DNA of 64,000 nt, from positions 29,160 through 93,159 of the forward strand of contig JACYLN010000036.1 in the NCBI GenBank assembly GCA_015272515.1, read 5' to 3'. Numbering within the stretch: position 1 is the stretch's first letter; each line of letters opens with the position of its first letter. Source of the DNA: Leptolyngbyaceae cyanobacterium C42_A2020_001 (lineage in GTDB: Bacteria > Cyanobacteriota > Cyanobacteriia > Leptolyngbyales > Leptolyngbyaceae). The notes beneath the pieces are model-generated. The model did no database searches, had not been told where the DNA came from, and worked only from the letters and a program-made list of their open reading frames with translations. Positions 19,559-27,383 of the stretch are shown piece by piece. The position numbers were made by a program, and so were the translations under genes.

Positions 19559-20065
19559 TTAGCTAAAGCGTTCCATAAAATCCAGCAAAATTTTCCGATG
19601 GGGTGCTCCTAGTGGACGCACTTGCCCAATTCGCGCAGAGTAGCGATCGCCCCGGTGAATATCTTCTGGTGTAAGCAGATCCAGATCCATCCCTTCAGTA
19701 AGCATTAACTCGCTCAGGTCTACCTCCAGATTACCGTAGTAGACATGACGAACCACCACCGGGTCTTCCTGGCAATTGAATAGAGTCAATTGAGGTGGAC
19801 AGTATCCAATTTCCTCTAGCAGTTCCCGTCTCACACCCAGTTCTGCGGTTTCTCCTGGCTCAAGATGCCCACCAAAAAAGCCCCAGTGTCCTGGGTACAG
19901 AATGTTAGGGTAGTCGTCTCGGAGTTGCATCAAAAATTTTCCATCTTGACAGAGAATTGCCAGAGCAACGTGTGCTCGGTTTTCTTGGAGTGTGTCTACT
20001 GGATCAGTGGGCATCAGTGGGTTGTCCATGCAAATGGAAATGAAATCCGAAGCAAAGTTTATCAA
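19559..20065 (-). CDS. Nudix hydrolase
   Basis: A Nudix-fold pyrophosphohydrolase. The Nudix box is perfect: G-x5-E-x7-REUxEExGU, seen as GHLEPGETAELGVRRELLEE then IGY. The substrate cannot be told from sequence. The start is uncertain. The TTG at 20065 has GAGG four bases upstream, while the ATGs at 20029 and 20014 give a shorter N-terminus closer to the domain. The gene is divergent from the cytochrome b-like gene and may form an operon with thiS. Confidence 0.88.
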   Translation of the reverse strand: MINFASDFISICMDNPLMPTDPVDTLQENRAHVALAILCQDGKFLMQLRDDYPNILYPGHWGFFGGHLEPGETAELGVRRELLEEIGYCPPQLTLFNCQEDPVVVRHVYYGNLEVDLSELMLTEGMDLDLLTPEDIHRGDRYSARIGQVRPLGAPHRKILLDFMERFS

Positions 20066-20101
20066 ACTGCCTCGCCTAAGTGTTTAATATTTCGTTAAGA
20101 T

Positions 20102-20120
20102 TGTACTTAGTAAAAGTACA
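20102..20120. promoter_or_regulatory. Inverted repeat in a divergent promoter region
   Basis: TGTACTT (20102-20108) and AAGTACA (20114-20120) form perfect 7-base arms with a 5-base spacer, 28 bases before the cytochrome b-like start. It contains GTA/TAC ends, but the spacing is not the GTA-N8-TAC of NtcA sites. It may be an operator for one or both divergent genes. Confidence 0.3.
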
Positions 20121-20147
20121 CATTAGTTTCAGGCAACGTGTACCCCT

Positions 20148-20780
20148 ATGAAAAACTCCGCATTTGTGCTCCGTCGCCTTTCAACCATTCTGGCAGTTAG
20201 TGTTTTGACTCTTACCCTGCTTGCTGCTGTGACGGGAGCTTTGTTGGCATTCAATTATGAGCCAACGGCTGGTGGTGCCTATGAATCACTAGCGGACTTG
20301 ACGACACGTATTCCCTATGGTTGGCTGATTCGCCGAGTTCATGACTTGGCGGGTAATTTGGTCATTGGGTTAGCGCTGATTCAGATGGTGGTGATGTTTT
20401 TGGGAGAACGATTTCGGCGTAGTTGGCTAACTGCCTGGATTAGCGGCATTTTGTTCATTCTGGTCGCGATCGCGCTAGGGTGGACTTCCATGATTCTGGA
20501 TTGGTCACAGATCGGCTTTTGGCGATTGCGAGTTGAGCTAGGAATTATTGAGTCGGTGCCTGTGGTTGGTTCACAAATTCGCAACATTTTAACCGGCGGC
20601 GGTGGCATCGGTACTCCCACTGTGGAACATTTGTACACGTTGCACAGCTACGTCTTGGCGTTTGCAGCGGTGGTGCTGTCAATCGTTCATCTGGGAGGAC
20701 TGCTGCTGCAAGAACGGGAAGTAGTGCAAGCGATCGTGCAAGAAGACAAATCTGATTCGGATGCTACGGCTCTTGTCTAG
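20148..20780 (+). CDS. Cytochrome b6-like membrane protein (cytochrome b N-terminal domain)
   Basis: A 210-aa protein with four hydrophobic segments that matches cytochrome b6 (PetB), for example SMILDWSQIGFWRLRVELG and PVVGSQIRNILTGGG. The ligand pair for the haem near the electropositive side is present (H65 in IRRVHDLAGN and H166 in LYTLHSY). Of the second pair, H181 is present but the partner 14 residues after H65 is Q79. The protein has no cysteine at all, so it lacks Cys35 that binds haem c(i) in real b6. It is therefore not PetB of the b6f complex, and petD is not adjacent. A stand-alone b-type cytochrome carrying one canonical haem is likely. Confidence 0.85.
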   Translation: MKNSAFVLRRLSTILAVSVLTLTLLAAVTGALLAFNYEPTAGGAYESLADLTTRIPYGWLIRRVHDLAGNLVIGLALIQMVVMFLGERFRRSWLTAWISGILFILVAIALGWTSMILDWSQIGFWRLRVELGIIESVPVVGSQIRNILTGGGGIGTPTVEHLYTLHSYVLAFAAVVLSIVHLGGLLLQEREVVQAIVQEDKSDSDATALV

Positions 20781-20812
20781 ATCCCCTGAACAGAATCATG
20801 TGAGAAAATTTA

Positions 20813-20858
20813 AGCCGCCTCTGTAGAAAATCTCCAGGAGGGCGGCTGATCAGTTTTT
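20813..20858 (+). terminator. Probable intrinsic terminator after the cytochrome b-like gene
   Basis: AGCCGCC (20813-20819) pairs with GGCGGCT (20841-20847). The stem can be extended imperfectly, and T5 follows a few bases later. It lies 33 bases after the stop codon, between convergent genes. Confidence 0.6.
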
Positions 20859-20915
20859 AGTTTTCTAACTCGTCTCTACCAAGCTTCAATAGCGACACTA
20901 TGAAGCTTGAAACGG

Positions 20916-21584
20916 TTAAGGTTTAAGCGGGCACGGGGTGATGGGGAACCCACCTGCGATGATGGCAAAGTCGTCAAAGTCAGAGTCTTTGCCGGGGCGA
21001 GGAAATCCGCTATCGTCCCACTTGATTAGGTTTCCTGTCTCACCCGCTTCAAGGTTTCCGGAGAATGCTGCAGCAACACTATTGGTTGACACATAGGTTG
21101 TTTTGGCTTGTCCAGTTCGAGGATCGACCGAATCGAGGTAGAAGGCGTAGGGAGTTCCGGCTTGAAAGCGAAATTTAATCAAATTGCTTGCCTGTCTTTC
21201 GCCATTCACAACACCACCACCTTCCACAGTGCCTCTAAAGTCAGGCTCGGTGCCTGTATCATTTCTGCCCTGCACACTGGGAGTTGTTTCGTTGAAGGGT
21301 TTGACTTCTATAAACAAAGGAGTTTTTACTCCTGTACGGGTGTCTAAAACACCGAAGGTGGATTGGAAGTAGCCGTGGGTATCGATGAGTTCAAACTCAA
21401 CGATCGTATCTTCTTGAAATTGAATAGTGGTGTTGCTGAGGGCTTCCTGTGCGGGAGCAGAAGGAGGCAGGGCACTGAGTATGCCAAAACTTGTAAGACA
21501 AGCGATCGCAACACGACGGATTGCTTTTAGGGGAATCAACGGTTGAGCGAGAAATTGGTAGGAAAAATTCAACGGATCGATCAT
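20916..21584 (-). CDS. Exported protein of unknown function with DUF4114-like acidic end
   Basis: A 222-aa protein with a hydrophobic stretch at about residues 22-45 ending in an Ala-Gln type cleavage region (PPSAPAQEA), so it is probably exported. The mature part is rich in Thr, Gly and Asp. The C-terminal segment WDDSGFPRPGKDSDFDDFAI resembles the acidic, probably calcium-binding end of DUF4114 domains, a low-confidence resemblance. I choose the ATG at 21584, with AGGAG 7 bases upstream, over the ATG at 21605. It is the last gene of a three-gene minus-strand cluster of exported proteins. Confidence 0.65.
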   Translation of the reverse strand: MIDPLNFSYQFLAQPLIPLKAIRRVAIACLTSFGILSALPPSAPAQEALSNTTIQFQEDTIVEFELIDTHGYFQSTFGVLDTRTGVKTPLFIEVKPFNETTPSVQGRNDTGTEPDFRGTVEGGGVVNGERQASNLIKFRFQAGTPYAFYLDSVDPRTGQAKTTYVSTNSVAAAFSGNLEAGETGNLIKWDDSGFPRPGKDSDFDDFAIIAGGFPITPCPLKP

Positions 21585-21659
21585 TCTGCGACTCCTAATG
21601 AGCATTCAGCTTTCAGCAGAGAGAAAAAACAACAAAACTAGTTATGTCACACAGTAGAG

Positions 21660-22100
21660 TTACCAGGTAGCCGTGGTGCGGTTTGCGGCAGCCTCCTGAA
21701 TTTCTTTGATTTTGCCTCGCAGCGTGTCTGCTTCTGCCCGCAGCGTTTCTAAATCTGTACAGGCTTGAGGATAGGGAACCCGTGGGTCACGTCGTAAAAA
21801 TTGACGAGGCGGAACTGTAGGCGCATTCTGCTCTGCCGCTGCGATCGCTGCCAAACATTCCTGGTACTTCGCCGCCGAATTTTCATTTACCTGACGAACT
21901 CTGGCTAGCAATTCAGGGTCGATCGGGAAGTCTTCGTCAATGATGGGAGCCGTACTATTCCAGATGTTGGTTCCGGTGATGTTGGAGTAGCTGCGATTGT
22001 CTCCCCGTGGACCGGGACCCGCTTGAGCGATACTGGCGATGCCAAGCGCGGCGATCGCTGATAATCCAATAGCCAAACTCAAAGATGTTTGTGGTTTCAT
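21660..22100 (-). CDS. Exported small protein of unknown function
   Basis: A 146-aa protein with a clear signal peptide (MKPQTSLSLAIGLSAIAALG, then IASIAQAGP, with a predicted AQA cleavage). The mature part has one proline-rich segment and a charged helical C-terminus with two cysteines (YQECLAAIAAAEQ and PQACTDLETLRAEA), which could form a disulfide. I do not recognise a family. It lies 18 bases after the beta-barrel gene on the same strand. Confidence 0.65.
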   Translation of the reverse strand: MKPQTSLSLAIGLSAIAALGIASIAQAGPGPRGDNRSYSNITGTNIWNSTAPIIDEDFPIDPELLARVRQVNENSAAKYQECLAAIAAAEQNAPTVPPRQFLRRDPRVPYPQACTDLETLRAEADTLRGKIKEIQEAAANRTTATW

Positions 22101-22118
22101 TGCTTCACTCCTCCCTGC

Positions 22119-23282
22119 TTAAAACTTAAACGATACGCCAGCACCAAGAACGAAACGCGGCTCATACCCAGACCCTGTTACGTCACGAAAGGCGGGAGTA
22201 ATCACCAGCGGAAAATTTCTAAAGGGCGCGATCGACAATCCCAGAGCCAGGTCTTGGCCTGTCCATTCCGCAATCAAACTCACCGGGCGAATGATGCGAA
22301 ATGCCACATTCCCGAAAATGTTGGTGCCATTTTGGAATTTATCGCGATCGGTATTGGAGCGGAACTGTCCATTTCCTGCACCCACCGTGAGTGAAATGCG
22401 GCTAAATGGGTCGTCTAACGAATCGCTGAGGCGAAAGATTTTGGTAGCAACCCCATAGATCGATTGTTCAAAATCATTGCGTCCGATATTGGCAAAGCCG
22501 TTCCAGCCAAAGGCAATGCTGACATCCCCCGGAAAACGACGGTGCAGTTTCCCGCTAAAACCGCCTTCTCCTGTATCTTCGCTATCAGCAAAGGTGTAAC
22601 CCAATTCCAAGCCAACGTATTTGCGGGCATCGCCCAAGCCAACACCAACACCGCCAGCACCGACAGATCCGGTATCTTCGCGCACGCCTGCCTGGAAACT
22701 GCCACTTCCCCAAACGGACCAACCATCTAACCCATACCCTACGGGAATGTAGATGCTGAGGGCTGGAGATGCTTCAGCCTTGTAGGGTTCTGGGATGATT
22801 AGGGGGTCAACCGCGGGCGGACGAGGACAGGGACCCGAAGCCGCCTGAGCAATCTGTTCAGGTGTAAATGCCAGCATTTCGGTTTTAAGGGGACAGTTGG
22901 AAGCTGCTGACTTGATATCAACCGCGATCGCGCCTCCTAGAGACGAAGCTGGAGAAGTGATTTCAGGATCAATTGCGGTATCTGAAAACCGAGCTGGTTC
23001 TGGTGAATTGGTTGAAGATTCGAGCGATTTACGAATAGCTTGATTTGAAGCGCCTTCAACAGCAGGTTGAGTCTGAGTAGAAAAATTGTTGGTAGATACT
23101 TCTTCAGTGGGAATAACCAGGTTCGGCGCTGATTTTGCAGCAGGTTGAAGCAAAACTCTACCTGGGGATTGCACTTTTTGTAACGATGCCGGAGGATTTA
23201 ATACCTCCTCTGCTAAAGCAATACTGGAACAGCCCAACGCGATCGCGGTTGCTGCCCCAACAACGAGACCAGGATTATGCAT
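22119..23282 (-). CDS. Exported protein with C-terminal outer-membrane beta-barrel
   Basis: A 387-aa protein with a signal peptide (VVGAATAIALGCSSIALAEE), a Ser/Thr/Pro-rich linker to about residue 170, and a C-terminal region of alternating hydrophobic strands and glycine turns (YVGLELGYTFADSEDTGEGG; RISLTVGAGNGQFRS). It ends in phenylalanine (GAGVSFKF), as many outer-membrane barrels do. I choose the ATG at 23282, with GGAGG upstream, over a start at 23306. The function is unknown. It is the first gene of the exported-protein cluster. Confidence 0.7.
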   Translation of the reverse strand: MHNPGLVVGAATAIALGCSSIALAEEVLNPPASLQKVQSPGRVLLQPAAKSAPNLVIPTEEVSTNNFSTQTQPAVEGASNQAIRKSLESSTNSPEPARFSDTAIDPEITSPASSLGGAIAVDIKSAASNCPLKTEMLAFTPEQIAQAASGPCPRPPAVDPLIIPEPYKAEASPALSIYIPVGYGLDGWSVWGSGSFQAGVREDTGSVGAGGVGVGLGDARKYVGLELGYTFADSEDTGEGGFSGKLHRRFPGDVSIAFGWNGFANIGRNDFEQSIYGVATKIFRLSDSLDDPFSRISLTVGAGNGQFRSNTDRDKFQNGTNIFGNVAFRIIRPVSLIAEWTGQDLALGLSIAPFRNFPLVITPAFRDVTGSGYEPRFVLGAGVSFKF

Positions 23283-23501
23283 GGATTCGCCTCCAAAACA
23301 CACCATCAGTCCGCTTTGCTCTTTCTCTTTAGAAGAACCAAAACGGTACTAAAATGATATGCGCCATTTGGCAGAGCGAATATCATCCGATTGATAGAAA
23401 CAAGAATTGGCACACCCACGCGTCAATCTCCTGCCAAACGTGGGATGTGAGCACTTCAGCCGTCATAGATCATTATCAAGTTTTATTGCAACTTATTCAG
23501 G

Positions 23502-24161
23502 CTAAACCTGCTTTGCCTGTTGATGAGATTGCCGCAGATAAGCAAAGACGCTTTTATCGCCAATATCAGGTGGGATGGGTTGAACCATTTTACGAAACGC
23601 GAAAACTGCAAAGAGAACCGCCCAGCTCATGAGTAAGGCTTTCTCTACAGCAACGGGAAGGATGCCACTTAAGTGCCCTAGCAGCAGCACTGGAACTAAA
23701 GGCGTTAAGATTTTGGTTTCCAGGCGGTTGAAACATACTCCTTCTTTGAAGTAGATGCCTGTGAGAGCTGCAAAGACAAAACCTACTCCAAAAATTGTTA
23801 AAGGATGCTCATAAACCGTTAAAGCAAAGGATTCTGGGTAGAAGTGAGCGATCGCGACTGATGCCACCACTCCAATCAACCAGAACGCTTGCAGCACCCG
23901 ATGGAGCATCTTCATATAAATATGAATGGTAAAAAGGCTCACTCCTAACGATGCACAAAAGACCGAGTAGAGGGGACTGATAATTTTGAGGCGTTCCAGA
24001 TTATCAGGTTGCCAAAATGCGACAGCCGTTGCCGCTGCAAAACACAATGCTGCGATCGCTAAACCACTGCGATAAATGATGACTTCCCGCCGATCATGAT
24101 CATTAATCGTGAATTCGCCAAATTGTCCCTGGTAAATAATTGGTTCAGTTGTTTGAGTCAT
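23502..24161 (-). CDS. DUF2301 family integral membrane protein
   Basis: A 219-aa protein with a short polar N-terminus (MTQTTEPIIYQGQFGEFTIN) followed by about six hydrophobic segments and a short charged tail. The pattern is that of DUF2301, a family conserved in cyanobacteria and without a known function. It is convergent with no neighbour and sits between the barrel gene and the SAM hydrolase on the same strand. Confidence 0.85.
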   Translation of the reverse strand: MTQTTEPIIYQGQFGEFTINDHDRREVIIYRSGLAIAALCFAAATAVAFWQPDNLERLKIISPLYSVFCASLGVSLFTIHIYMKMLHRVLQAFWLIGVVASVAIAHFYPESFALTVYEHPLTIFGVGFVFAALTGIYFKEGVCFNRLETKILTPLVPVLLLGHLSGILPVAVEKALLMSWAVLFAVFAFRKMVQPIPPDIGDKSVFAYLRQSHQQAKQV

Positions 24162-24228
24162 AAAAGGGGTGGGGATGGGGTCGGTGAGGTAGATGGGTGG
24201 TGGATAAGAAGGATGGGGAATGAATACT

Positions 24229-25047
24229 TTACTCTTTTCTTTGTTCTAGAACGATTTGGATTGGATCGCCAATGTGGAGATTTAACATTTGTTGAGCGTT
24301 GCCACAGTTGATGGCGATTTCTACCCAGCCGTGGCTGCCGATGAGGGCAAGCGGGCTACTAGAAGGGCGATCGCGATAGGCAGTGACTCGATCTATAGAA
24401 AGGTCTGCAATCTGTACAGCCCAGGCGAAATCCGCAACATCATTGCTATGAATATTCGTAATCAGGTTGCCAAAGTGGTCAATAGCTTGAATGCAGCCCA
24501 GGATTGAATGATTTTGACGGGTTAAGAGGGGCAATGGAAACGAAGTTAGGGTATCGGGTGCGATCGCAGACCCTATTACTTCTAATGATATGCCGCTTGC
24601 CAGATGAGCACCGACGGGGGCAAAAATATCGCGTCCATGAAAGGTAGAACTGGGTTGGGACTCTCGCCAATATTGAGGATTGGTCAACTCAACAGCGGCT
24701 AGAACCGGGTATTGAGCTAGAACACCGCTAAACAAACCGTTGTCAGGGCCGACGAGAAATCCAGTGGGTTGAGTGGCTGAATCACCAAAGGCGATCGCAA
24801 CGCCCCGGCGATCACTCCCCACCCCTGGATCTACTACAGCAATATGAACGGTTCCCCTGGGAAAGTAGGGCACTGCGCTCATTAATGCGAAACGGGCATG
24901 AGCAATATTCTGCGGTGGAACATCATGGGTCAGGTCAATGACGGTGAGGCAGGGGTTCACCTGAGCGATCGCGCCTTTCATAACTCCCACATAGGAATCA
25001 CGAGTACCAAAATCTGTAAGGAGGGTGAGAATACCTGATCGGCTCAT
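24229..25047 (-). CDS. S-adenosyl-L-methionine hydrolase (adenosine-forming)
   Basis: A 272-aa protein of the DUF62 / SAM hydroxide adenosyltransferase family, which cleaves SAM to adenosine and methionine. Seen are the N-terminal LLTDFGTRDSYVGVMKGAI, the water-activating region (VVDPGVGSDRRGVAI), VGPDNGLFSG and STFHGRDIFAPVGAHLASG, and the C-terminal barrel with DHFGNLITNI. All conserved segments of the family appear intact. Confidence 0.93.
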   Translation of the reverse strand: MSRSGILTLLTDFGTRDSYVGVMKGAIAQVNPCLTVIDLTHDVPPQNIAHARFALMSAVPYFPRGTVHIAVVDPGVGSDRRGVAIAFGDSATQPTGFLVGPDNGLFSGVLAQYPVLAAVELTNPQYWRESQPSSTFHGRDIFAPVGAHLASGISLEVIGSAIAPDTLTSFPLPLLTRQNHSILGCIQAIDHFGNLITNIHSNDVADFAWAVQIADLSIDRVTAYRDRPSSSPLALIGSHGWVEIAINCGNAQQMLNLHIGDPIQIVLEQRKE

Positions 25048-25154
25048 AGCTATGCCATTTCAGCATAAATTTTTAGTAACAAAAACTACAGTTTAATATT
25101 CCTGATGCTAAACTCAAGGATAGGTGACACATAAACAACCGGAAGAAAAAGTCC

Positions 25155-25319
25155 ATGCTGAACAAAAAACGTCAGGAAAAAACAACAAAAGTCTCCGAAA
25201 CCCATCGGATGAACCTACAAAGAAATTTACAGCGTCGGATGGATGCTGCTAGGGCAAGCGGCGATGAAAATTTGCTTCGTCAACTAGAAGCAGAAGCAAG
25301 TTACATCGGATTGAACTAA
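25155..25319 (+). CDS. Small basic protein of unknown function (54 aa)
   Basis: An open frame of 54 codons (MLNKKRQEKTTKVSETHRMN, ending EAEASYIGLN), highly charged and predicted helical. GGAAGA (25141-25146) is 8 bases before the ATG, and a strong terminator follows 45 bases after the stop. This layout of ribosome binding site, frame and terminator supports a real gene. It resembles small cyanobacterial hypothetical proteins I have seen, but I cannot name a family. Confidence 0.7.
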   Translation: MLNKKRQEKTTKVSETHRMNLQRNLQRRMDAARASGDENLLRQLEAEASYIGLN

Positions 25320-25364
25320 GCGGCTTGCTTCATGCGGTTTATGCATGTGTTCAAAACATTAAAT

Positions 25365-25405
25365 CAAATGCCCTGTTTGGTAAGACGCAGGGCATTTGTT
25401 TTTTT
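25365..25405 (+). terminator. Intrinsic terminator
   Basis: CAAATGCCCTG (25365-25375) and CAGGGCATTTG (25388-25398) are perfect 11-base arms followed by T7. It closes the 54-aa gene and touches the stop codon of the convergent CPXCG gene. Confidence 0.9.
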
Positions 25406-25592
25406 AGCCAACATATTCAGTGTCGATCTCAATATCTAGTGTGTCTTCGTCAACTCGCACATAAAGTTGATTTGGGCGACAGCAAACTTGACAGTCTTCG
25501 ATGTAGGACTGTTGTCCCCCAGCACTCAAATCTACAAAAGTAGTATTAGGTTCGCCACAAAAGGCACAGAAAAACTCAGCCGTGTTTTGCAT
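25404..25592 (-). CDS. CPXCG-type cysteine-rich zinc-ribbon protein
   Basis: A 62-aa protein with two cysteine pairs (FFCAFCGEPN and EDCQVCCRPN) forming a probable zinc ribbon, and an acidic tail (VDEDTLDIEIDTEY). This is the layout of the CPXCG motif-containing family, whose function is unknown. I choose the ATG at 25592. The ORF can extend to 25640, but that part is not typical of the family. No clear ribosome binding site is seen. Confidence 0.85.
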   Translation of the reverse strand: MQNTAEFFCAFCGEPNTTFVDLSAGGQQSYIEDCQVCCRPNQLYVRVDEDTLDIEIDTEYVG

Positions 25593-25660
25593 GGTTAACA
25601 GATGATACTTGCGTTCCGATCTTCTATGATGCGGGTTCAAGAACGCGATCGCTGAGAATT

Positions 25661-26542
25661 ATGCACGGAGTCAACCCAACGGATATGCGGAATTTTTTTA
25701 TGGGGTGTGCCCTATGGGGCTACAAAGATTGGGTCGGTGAGTTGTTTCCGGTAGACAGTCGCTCAGCAGATTTTTTGAAGCTGTATGGGGAGCGGTTTAC
25801 GGCTGTTGAAGGCAACACCACATTTTACTCGCTGCCTGATGAGAAGACGGTAGCGCGTTGGGCAACAGAAACGCCAATTGGGTTTCAGTTTTGCCCAAAG
25901 TTTCCTAGAAGGATTACCCATAATGGGGTGCTGGCGACGAAACTGGACGAGACGAAACAGTTTGTAACGCGGATGCAAGGATTGGGCGATCGCCTCGGTC
26001 CCATCTTTGCTCAACTGCCACCTAGCTACAGCCCTGAGCAGTGGGATGATCTGGTAACTTTTTGGGAGAAATTGCCTCATGCGAACATGGAATTTGCGTT
26101 AGAAGTTCGTCATCTTGATTGGTTTCAGCCGCCCCATGCCGAGCGACTTGCCGAACTGTTGACCCGCTTCAATACGGGGCGAGTGCTGCTCGATACACGC
26201 CCAATTTATGACGTGCCCGATGATCCACAACTCCACTCGGAGCGCAAAAAGCCAAGAGTGCCGTTGGAATTAAACATCACCGCAGCCTTCAGTTTGATCC
26301 GCTACATTAGCCATCCTGAATGGGATGTGAATCTCCCATTTCTAGAAGATTGGGTCAGTACGGTTAATCAATGGTTGCGACAAGAGCGGCGGGTTTATTT
26401 TTTTGTTCACTGTCCGTTAGAAGTGCGATCGCCTGCGAATGCGCGCGCGATTCAGCAACTTTTAGAGCATCATCAACTGCCTGTTCCACCTTTGCCGTGG
26501 AACCAACTTGAGCAACCACCTGCCCAACTTAGCTTGCTCTAA
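25661..26542 (+). CDS. DUF72 family protein
   Basis: A 293-aa TIM-barrel-like protein of the DUF72 (YecE) family. The family signatures are visible: FFMGCALWGYKDWVGELFP, the EGNTTFYSLPDEKTV segment, FQFCPKFPRRITH, and FALEVRHLDWF. Some DUF72 members are annotated as possible nucleases, but no activity can be claimed here. The start may be the ATG at 25661 or that at 25685, which is nearer the conserved N-terminus. Confidence 0.88.
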   Translation: MHGVNPTDMRNFFMGCALWGYKDWVGELFPVDSRSADFLKLYGERFTAVEGNTTFYSLPDEKTVARWATETPIGFQFCPKFPRRITHNGVLATKLDETKQFVTRMQGLGDRLGPIFAQLPPSYSPEQWDDLVTFWEKLPHANMEFALEVRHLDWFQPPHAERLAELLTRFNTGRVLLDTRPIYDVPDDPQLHSERKKPRVPLELNITAAFSLIRYISHPEWDVNLPFLEDWVSTVNQWLRQERRVYFFVHCPLEVRSPANARAIQQLLEHHQLPVPPLPWNQLEQPPAQLSLL

Positions 26543-26750
26543 AACTTTCTAAATAATTTCTCAATAATTGTTGAGCCTCTTCCTTTGAGGTAAGACGATG
26601 ATTCACTTTGAAGAGAAAGGATGGCTCTCGCAGCGTGGATGATCGGGCAACTTCCCATAAACAAAATGTGACACCATCCCCATGTGGGGTAATGCGATAT
26701 CGGATCGTATCGGGAATTGGAACTATATCAACCGAATTAAGAACACGCAT
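26529..26750 (-). CDS. Small hypothetical protein
   Basis: A 73-aa frame (MRVLNSVDIVPIPDTIRYRI) with an alternating hydrophobic pattern and a helical C-terminus (TSKEEAQQLLRNYLESF). It overlaps the convergent DUF72 stop by 14 bases. The composition reads like a folded protein, but no ribosome binding site is clear. The opposite-strand frame (26608-26817) is less protein-like. Confidence 0.5.
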   Translation of the reverse strand: MRVLNSVDIVPIPDTIRYRITPHGDGVTFCLWEVARSSTLREPSFLFKVNHRLTSKEEAQQLLRNYLESFRAS

Positions 26751-27383
26751 ATCAACTACTCAACTGTTCAACAGGGATAGCAACTTGAAAGGGTGTTTGT
26801 TAAAAGTTGGTAGATGATTCCCAGTTCAAGTACGTGCACAACCAGGTACACAACATAGATTAATCATTGCAAGTGAGTGGTTACTTGAATTCACCCAGGA
26901 GAGTGATGTGTGGTTGTTTTTGTAACACTGCTTTGCCCTACTATTAAGCCTGATTTCAGAAATGATTGACGTAGCATCTTTTACCAAAATTTCTGAGCTA
27001 GGCTGGAGATGGGATTTCTATCTAGTAGTTTAGTGCAGAGTATTAATCCTAACAAATTAAGATTCGGTGTTTACGGAACTATATTATTCAGTATCAGTGA
27101 AGATTGAGGTGCTAACGCAATTACTGAGTCTAGCAATACACTTCAAATTGAGACTGATTTGGGTCTGGAGTTACAAAAAAACTTGGTTAGGGAGTAATTT
27201 GATTGATTTTGGTAAAGGGAACTCTCTAAATGCATCAACATCTAAAGAGATGTTACGAATTTGTCGGAATGATGGAACGGATTGGAACGATAGGCTCAGA
27301 AAGAACTATTTGAAATTGATTCAGGTAGCGATCGCACATGAGAAAGATGTAACTCTTAGACTTAACGGAGGGAGGGGAAAGGT
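26751..27383. other. Intergenic region without a recognised gene
   Basis: About 630 AT-rich bases before the acetolactate synthase gene. A plus-strand open frame at 27067 runs into the next gene but has low-complexity content and no ribosome binding site. GGAGGGAGGGG (27367-27377) at the right end is the ribosome binding site of the next gene. I see no tRNA, terminator or clear promoter. Confidence 0.5.

Noticed and set aside
23354..23632. 92-aa plus-strand frame
   Set aside because: It overlaps the 3' end of the DUF2301 gene on the other strand, has no ribosome binding site and has odd composition.
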